NCBI GenBank assembly: GCA_002067855.1
Contig: MVQS01000401.1
Location: 1-8,037, forward strand
Direction of reading: 5' to 3'
Length of the DNA: 8,037 bases
Origin: Syntrophaceae bacterium PtaB.Bin038
Lineage (GTDB): Bacteria > Desulfobacterota > Syntrophia > Syntrophales > UBA2192
The notes beneath the pieces were generated by a model. The model was given only the letters and a program-made list of their open reading frames with translations. It was not told the origin of the DNA and made no database searches. Both the position numbers and the translations under genes were made by a program. This document shows positions 6,280-8,037 of this stretch, in pieces (within the stretch, counting starts at the first letter, position 1; each line of letters opens with the position of its first letter).

Positions 6280-6313
6280 GACGCGCCGCGTCGCCCTTTC
6301 AAACGGAAGGGCG
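6280..6313. promoter_or_regulatory. Adjacent palindromes, candidate upstream activator sites
   Basis: GACGCGCCGCGTC (6280-6292) is a perfect palindrome around one base. CGCCCTT (6292-6298) and AAGGGCG (6307-6313) are perfect 7-bp arms around 8 bases. They are centred roughly 125 and 140 bp upstream of the start site predicted for the sigma-54 promoter, a usual distance for NtrC-type activator sites. Binding by the neighbouring regulator is inference only. Confidence 0.35.
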
Positions 6314-6354
6314 CCAGCCGCGGGCATGGATTCGAACCCGTCGATATCAGTGAC

Positions 6355-6387
6355 AAAAAACGGAAGGTGACCTTTATGTCGCCCGTT
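6355..6387 (-). terminator. Possible intrinsic terminator after the sigma-54 regulator
   Basis: Just after the regulator's stop codon the minus strand can fold AACGG (6387-6383) with CCGTT (6363-6359), enclosing a small AAGG-TCA-CCTT stem and an 8-nt bulge, followed by a run of T (6360-6355). The bulge makes the stem imperfect, so the call is tentative. Confidence 0.4.
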
Positions 6388-6392
6388 CTGAC

Positions 6393-7760
6393 CTAAAGGT
6401 CGCGCAGGAGCAATTTCCACCGGGGGTTGCGGCGCATCTCCACGAGCTTTCGCTGGAGCTGCCTGACCGTGATCCCCAGGATCTGTGCGGCCTGCTTGCG
6501 GTCTCCCCGGGTGTGATTGAGCACGTAAAGAACGTGGGTCTCGTAATTCTCCTTGAGGCTGCAGAGACTCCGGGCATAGAGGGGCGGCGCGGAGATCTCC
6601 TCGCCCAGGTGCCTCGGCATGATGGTGGCCGTGTCGGCCAGCAGGACGGCGTTTTCGACGATCTGGGCCAGCTCCCGCACGTTCCCCGGGTAATCGCGGC
6701 GCAGGAGGATGTCCATCGCCTCGGGGCTGAACCCGTGGACCTGCTTGTCGTGCTTCTCGACGGCCAGCTTGAGGAAATGGGCGGCCAGCACCGGGATGTC
6801 TTCCTTCCGCTCCCGGAGCGGGGGCAGGTGGATGTGCGCCGACCGGAGGCGGTACATGAGGTCGAGCCTGAACTTGCCCTCCTGGCAGGCCTTGTCGAGG
6901 TCCTTGTTGGTCGCCGAGATGATCCGCACGTCGACCCGGACAGGCTTCGTCTCTCCGAGCCGCGTGAAGGACTTCTCCTCCAGGACGCGCAGGAGCTTCG
7001 ACTGCATCTGCTGAGGGAATTCCCCGATCTCGTCAAGGAAGAGCGTGCCCCCGTCCGCCTGTTCGAAGAACCCCTCGTAGTCCCGGAGGGCCCCCGTGAA
7101 GGCGCCCTTGATGTGGCCGAAGAACTGGCTCTCGAAGAGGGTCTCCGGGATCGAGGAGATGTTCACGGCCACGAAGGGGCCGTCCGGCGAGGGCCCTTCG
7201 CGGTGGATTCCCCGTGCGAGGAGCTCCTTGCCCGTCCCGGACTCGCCCGTGATGAGGATGGGGTTGCCCCCCCTGGCCATGATCTGGGCATAGGAGAGCA
7301 GCGCCCGGATCTGCGGCGAGCCGGTGACGATCGCCGAGAACCCCTCGGGCTGCCTCGAGTCGCGGGCCTGCCGGGCCGGGTTCAGCCCCGCCATGAGGCC
7401 CTTGCGCTCGTAGGCCCGCTCGAGAACCCTCATGAGGTGCTCGTTGTCGACGGGTTTTACGAGGTAATCGTAGGCGCCGAGGCGGATGGCCTTCACGGCC
7501 TGCGCGACGACGTCGACGGCGGTGACGATGACAAATTCCGTGTAGGGTTTGAAGGGCTTGGCGGACTCGAGCACCTGGATTCCGTCGACCTCCGGCATCA
7601 GGAGATCGAGCAACACGATGTCGTAGTCCCCCTCCTTGATCCGCCGGATCGCCTCCCTGCCGCTGTCGCAGGTCTCCACGTTCTTGATGCCCTGCCATCG
7701 CAGGAGCCGCTTCATGGACGACAGGGTCACTCCCTCGTCGTCGACGACAAGAATCTTCAT
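6393..7760 (-). CDS. NtrC-family sigma-54-dependent response regulator
   Basis: The protein has 455 aa in three domains. The receiver (1-120) has the acidic pair Asp7/Asp8, phospho-acceptor Asp52 in LLDLLMP, Thr80 and Lys102. The AAA+ domain (about 143-390) has Walker A GESGTGKE (172-179), the sigma-54-contacting loop GAFTGA (219-224), Walker B GTLFLDEI (238-245) and the NVREL motif (360-364). The C-terminus (about 404-440) is a Fis-type helix-turn-helix, DRKQAAQILGITVRQLQRKL. All key residues are present, so it should be phosphorylated by a histidine kinase and drive open-complex formation by sigma-54 RNA polymerase. No kinase is complete in the window; the gene cut at the right edge might be one, but cannot be identified. 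Start: AAGGTG 4 nt before the ATG. A sigma-54 promoter candidate lies 205 bp beyond its stop, which makes the 66-aa/PAS transcript a plausible target. A specific symbol is not justified. Confidence 0.96.
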   Translation of the reverse strand: MKILVVDDEGVTLSSMKRLLRWQGIKNVETCDSGREAIRRIKEGDYDIVLLDLLMPEVDGIQVLESAKPFKPYTEFVIVTAVDVVAQAVKAIRLGAYDYLVKPVDNEHLMRVLERAYERKGLMAGLNPARQARDSRQPEGFSAIVTGSPQIRALLSYAQIMARGGNPILITGESGTGKELLARGIHREGPSPDGPFVAVNISSIPETLFESQFFGHIKGAFTGALRDYEGFFEQADGGTLFLDEIGEFPQQMQSKLLRVLEEKSFTRLGETKPVRVDVRIISATNKDLDKACQEGKFRLDLMYRLRSAHIHLPPLRERKEDIPVLAAHFLKLAVEKHDKQVHGFSPEAMDILLRRDYPGNVRELAQIVENAVLLADTATIMPRHLGEEISAPPLYARSLCSLKENYETHVLYVLNHTRGDRKQAAQILGITVRQLQRKLVEMRRNPRWKLLLRDL

Positions 7761-7781
7761 ACCGCACCTTGAAAGAGTCTA

Positions 7782-7808
7782 TTCGGTCTGTCCGGTCTGT
7801 CCGGTCCG
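7782..7808. repeat. 9-bp tandem repeat, TCCGGTCTG, 3 units
   Basis: TTCGGTCTG (7782-7790), TCCGGTCTG (7791-7799) and TCCGGTCCG (7800-7808) follow without gaps, 12 bp upstream of the regulator's ribosome site. A related sequence (15 of 17 bases match 7786-7802) lies at 72-88, also just upstream of a ribosome site. Confidence 0.7.
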
Positions 7809-7859
7809 TTCAAACACCGGGTTCAGGGGCCAGGGTCCAGAAGAAGAGGAAGAAGCTGT

Positions 7860-7953
7860 GAAGTTAGGAAGTTAAGAAGTTCGGAACAGCCGTCGTGTTT
7901 TGGCCTGCCTCAGGTTTTTCCGAGCTTCCTAACTTCCTGGCTTCTTAACTTCC
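7860..7953. repeat. Inverted pair of 8-bp tandem repeats, GAAGTTAG
   Basis: The left array is GAAGTTAG, GAAGTTAA, GAAGTTCG (7860-7883). The right array is the reverse complement type: TTCCGAGC, TTCCTAAC, TTCCTGGC, TTCTTAAC, TTCC (7918-7953). Both have an exact 8-bp period, and the 34-bp centre (7884-7917) is unrelated. RNA from either strand could form a long imperfect hairpin, which might act as a terminator for the gene ending at 7976. Confidence 0.8.
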
Positions 7954-7975
7954 ATCTTTTCCCTGTACCCTATCT

Positions 7976-8037
7976 TTAGAATCTCTGTCTCGTCAGCCCC
8001 TCGAGGACCTCCTTCAGTCTCCGGACATCCGGCGTGC
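7976..8037 (-). CDS. 3' end of an unidentified gene (19 codons and stop)
   Basis: From the window edge the minus strand reads TPDVRRLKEVLEGLTRQRF and then TAA (7978-7976). One of the other two frames hits a stop within eight codons, and the third runs on into the repeat array, so this is the most gene-like reading. The peptide looks like a charged C-terminal helix and cannot be assigned to a family. Its position ahead of a response regulator would suit a sensor kinase, but nothing in these residues shows that. Confidence 0.42.
   Translation of the reverse strand, partial: TPDVRRLKEVLEGLTRQRF

Noticed and set aside
6327..6341. GGTTCGAATCC on the minus strand, identical to a tRNA T-loop (B box)
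   Set aside because: The flanking bases do not pair into a 5-bp T-stem, and no D-arm, anticodon arm or acceptor stem can be drawn. It is probably chance, though an old tRNA fragment cannot be excluded.
6235..6420. Small minus-strand frame across the end of the regulator and the gap
   Set aside because: It overlaps the regulator's 3' end out of frame, has no ribosome site, and covers the palindromes and possible terminator.
6513..7772. A 419-codon open frame on the plus strand
   Set aside because: It lies fully antisense to the sigma-54 regulator, whose motifs are complete, and has no recognisable domain.

Overview
The window is GC-rich and bacterial. Every gene I can support lies on the minus strand, so the genes read from position 8037 towards position 1. 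The gene set suggests a strictly anaerobic bacterium: a pair of family III CoA-transferases, an AmmeMemoRadiSam-type radical SAM enzyme, a sigma-54 response regulator and a PAS sensor protein. Together with C5T3-type palindromes and short tandem repeats between genes, this fits a Desulfobacterota ('deltaproteobacterial') fermenter, syntroph or aromatic/hydrocarbon degrader. That placement is inference; there is no phylogenetic marker in the window.

Layout in reading order. (1) 8037-7976: the last 19 codons of an unidentified gene. (2) 7975-7761: an intergenic stretch with inverted arrays of an 8-bp repeat and a 9-bp direct repeat. (3) 7760-6393: a complete NtrC-type response regulator (receiver, sigma-54 AAA+ domain, Fis-type HTH). 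(4) 6392-6034: a regulatory gap with a possible terminator, palindromes, a close match to a -24/-12 sigma-54 promoter, and hairpins in the predicted leader. (5) 6033-4823: a two-gene unit made of a 66-aa protein of unknown function and a membrane-anchored tandem-PAS protein with no output domain. (6) 4690-3593: the AmrS-type radical SAM enzyme, whose last codons run into a 7-bp tandem repeat. (7) 3592-2918: a roughly 670-bp gap with the heptamer array, a nested palindrome and about 450 bp with no recognisable gene. (8) 2917-236: two coupled family III CoA-transferase genes. (9) 235-46: another gap with palindromes and short repeats. (10) 45-1: the first 15 codons of another gene.

How the parts may work together. 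The two CoA-transferases look like the two subunits of one heteromeric enzyme, as in the succinyl-CoA-dependent BbsEF (benzylsuccinate) type. Only the first-translated subunit keeps the family's catalytic aspartate; the second has tryptophan at the aligned position. The sigma-54 regulator sits directly upstream of a sigma-54-type promoter that faces the small protein and PAS protein, which suggests local control of a sensory module. Nothing in the sequence ties that module to the CoA-transferases beyond proximity.

The most unusual non-coding signal is that three of the intergenic gaps carry short tandem repeats of different sequence and unit length (7, 8 and 9 bp). Two of those gaps also carry a C/T-G/A palindromic element.
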